DNA of 7,274 nucleotides from an uncultured Blautia sp. (GTDB lineage: Bacteria > Bacillota > Clostridia > Lachnospirales > Lachnospiraceae): positions 1 through 7,274 of the forward strand of contig URWL01000088.1 of NCBI GenBank assembly GCA_900551465.1, written 5' to 3'. The position numbers were made by a program, and so were the translations under genes. Positions 6,069 to 7,274 of this stretch are shown piece after piece. The notes beneath the pieces are model-generated. The model had not been told where the DNA came from. It was given only the letters and a program-made list of their open reading frames with translations, and made no database searches. How positions within the stretch are numbered: position 1 is the stretch's first letter; each line of letters opens with the position of its first letter.

Positions 6069-7160
6069 CTACCGTTCGTAAACAATATAGTTTCGTTTCT
6101 TTAAAAGAGCGCTTGCCCGGTTCATGGCATCCTCTTCATAAAATTCTATTTTTAGTACACCCTGTTCAAATTCCCGGTTATGTATGATTCCAATATTCTT
6201 GATATTGATCTTATCCATGGCAAGAATCGTGGCAATAGTTGCGATTCCGCCAGCTTCATCAACGATGTCGAGATAGAGGACATATGCTCTGGTGATAGGT
6301 CCTTTTGAGGTAACATCAATAGAATCCCGGTAATCTCTGGAAGCGGCAAAAAGCTGATAGAGCTGATCCGCCTCTTTGTTGTCAACAGAGCAGCGTATCT
6401 GGATCAGCATACGGATATATTCATCCAGCACTGCGGAAATATTTCTGGTGTTTTCTAGACAGATCTGCTGCCACATAACAGGAGATGAGGAGGCGATCCT
6501 GGTAATATCCCGGAAACCGCCGGCTGCAATGGTCTTCATATATTCTGCATCATTATCGAGAGCACTTACCAGATTTACCAGTGAGGAGGCGATAATGTGA
6601 GGCAGATGACTGACTCCTGCTGTGACAAAATCATGCTCTTCGGCAGTAAGCACCATGGGGATAGCGCCCAGGGAGTCGATAAGCTCTGAAAATTCCGTAA
6701 GCTTATTTAAAGGAACCTCCCCTCCTGGAGTTAGAATATAATAGGCGTTTTCCAACAGGTGATCAGAAGAATTGGCAAAGCCGGAGCGTTCTGAGCCTGC
6801 CATGGGGTGCCCGCCGATAAAATTATGATCCAGCCCGATTTCCTCTACTGCCTGATGAATAGGACCCTTGACACTGCCTGCATCTGTAATGATGCATTCA
6901 TCCGAGATAACCTCTTTTAAATATTTCAGATATTGAATGTTATATTCTACCGGAGCACAGAGGAAAATATAATCACAGTTGTGATATCTTTCGTCTTTTT
7001 CTTCCAGTACACCGTCAATAACTCCGCTGCTCAGTGCGGCAGCCAGGGTTTCTCTGTGTCTGGCATAGGCCAGGATATGGTAATCCGGATGAACTCTGCG
7101 GATCGTTTTTGCAATAGAGCCTCCAATAAGGCCGAGGCCGATAAAACCAATGGTTTTCAT
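6069..7160 (-). CDS. tyrA: Prephenate dehydrogenase with C-terminal ACT domain
   Basis: TyrA oxidatively decarboxylates prephenate to 4-hydroxyphenylpyruvate, the committed step to tyrosine. The 363-aa protein has an N-terminal Rossmann domain with GLGLIGGS (8-15), a helical dimerisation domain, and an ACT-like regulatory domain from about 292 to the end. Expected active-site stretches are present: TDAGSVK (92-98), GGHPMAGSE (116-124, catalytic His118), SHLPH (184-188) and GFRDITR (215-221). The ACT domain suggests feedback control by tyrosine, an inference from the family. There is no fused chorismate mutase domain, so chorismate mutase must come from elsewhere. It is the first gene of the tyrA-aroA operon. 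The start has AAAGGA at 7172-7177, eleven bases upstream, a slightly long spacing. A promoter lies 38 bases upstream at 7198-7226, and no T-box or leader peptide fits in the short leader. Confidence 0.95.
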   Translation of the reverse strand: MKTIGFIGLGLIGGSIAKTIRRVHPDYHILAYARHRETLAAALSSGVIDGVLEEKDERYHNCDYIFLCAPVEYNIQYLKYLKEVISDECIITDAGSVKGPIHQAVEEIGLDHNFIGGHPMAGSERSGFANSSDHLLENAYYILTPGGEVPLNKLTEFSELIDSLGAIPMVLTAEEHDFVTAGVSHLPHIIASSLVNLVSALDNDAEYMKTIAAGGFRDITRIASSSPVMWQQICLENTRNISAVLDEYIRMLIQIRCSVDNKEADQLYQLFAASRDYRDSIDVTSKGPITRAYVLYLDIVDEAGGIATIATILAMDKINIKNIGIIHNREFEQGVLKIEFYEEDAMNRASALLKKRNYIVYER

Positions 7161-7197
7161 AGATATAGTGATCCTTTCCCAAGAAAAATATACTCAT

Positions 7198-7226
7198 ATT
7201 TTAAAATATAAGAAGAAAAATGTCAA
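7198..7226 (-). promoter_or_regulatory. Promoter of the tyrA-aroA operon
   Basis: On the - strand a perfect TTGACA (7221-7226) and a TAAAAT -10 (7198-7203) are separated by 17 bp. The start of transcription is expected near 7191, giving a leader of about 31 nt. The -10 box lies inside a perfect 14-bp A/T palindrome (7196-7209). The remaining bases to the window end hold ATGAAA/TTTCAT arms (7252-7257 and 7269-7274) of unknown meaning. Confidence 0.82.
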
Positions 7227-7274
7227 ATACAAGGGGAAAATGTAAAAATTCATGAAATTTTCACATTATTTCAT

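Noticed and set aside
7161..7274. T-box or tyrosine-responsive leader upstream of tyrA
   Set aside because: The promoter at 7198-7226 leaves only about 31 nt of leader, too short for a T-box, and no leader peptide with Tyr codons or antiterminator fold is visible.
1..7274. Mobile element, CRISPR array, defence island or other novel multi-gene system
   Set aside because: All seven genes belong to known families with intact motifs, no transposase, integrase, direct-repeat array or attachment-like repeats appear, and intergenic gaps are short and explained by promoters and terminators.

Overview
The window reads as an ordinary chromosomal segment of a low-to-moderate G+C Firmicute, most likely a Clostridia member of the Lachnospiraceae type. 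The reasons are strong AGGAGG-type ribosome binding sites, sigma-A style promoters with 17-bp spacers, a Firmicute-type endonuclease IV, a class II-like EPSP synthase, and a CapA-family membrane phosphatase without capsule genes. No tRNA, rRNA, CRISPR array, insertion sequence, phage gene or sign of recent transfer is visible. The family-level taxonomy is inference from protein flavour.

Layout: seven genes occupy nearly all of the DNA, in the order yccF (+), capA-like (-), nfo (+), ldhA (-), GNAT acetyltransferase (+), aroA (-), tyrA (-). Orientation alternates, so there are three convergent junctions (489-551, 2962-3037, 4677-4784) and two divergent ones (1938-2124, 4028-4193). Each convergent junction carries one strong hairpin that can serve one or both genes, and a TAA stop codon lies in or beside a terminator tail of the opposite gene. 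Each divergent junction carries at least one good promoter. No gene-free stretch exceeds 300 bases.

Functions: yccF encodes a small membrane protein with an internal duplication. The capA-like gene encodes a membrane-anchored extracytoplasmic protein with a metallophosphatase-like fold. nfo encodes an AP endonuclease for base excision repair, with all nine expected metal ligands. ldhA encodes a fermentative D-lactate dehydrogenase. The GNAT gene encodes an N-acetyltransferase of unknown substrate. tyrA and aroA form a two-gene aromatic amino acid operon, transcribed leftward from a clear promoter at 7198-7226: AroA makes EPSP on the way to chorismate, and TyrA draws prephenate toward tyrosine.

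I did not find a novel multi-gene system. The points most worth a second look are regulatory and structural: the compact stop-codon/terminator overlaps, the nested hairpin at 487-553, an inverted repeat straddling the ldhA -10 box, the back-to-back capA/nfo promoters, a palindrome over the tyrA -10 box, and a likely start revision for nfo.
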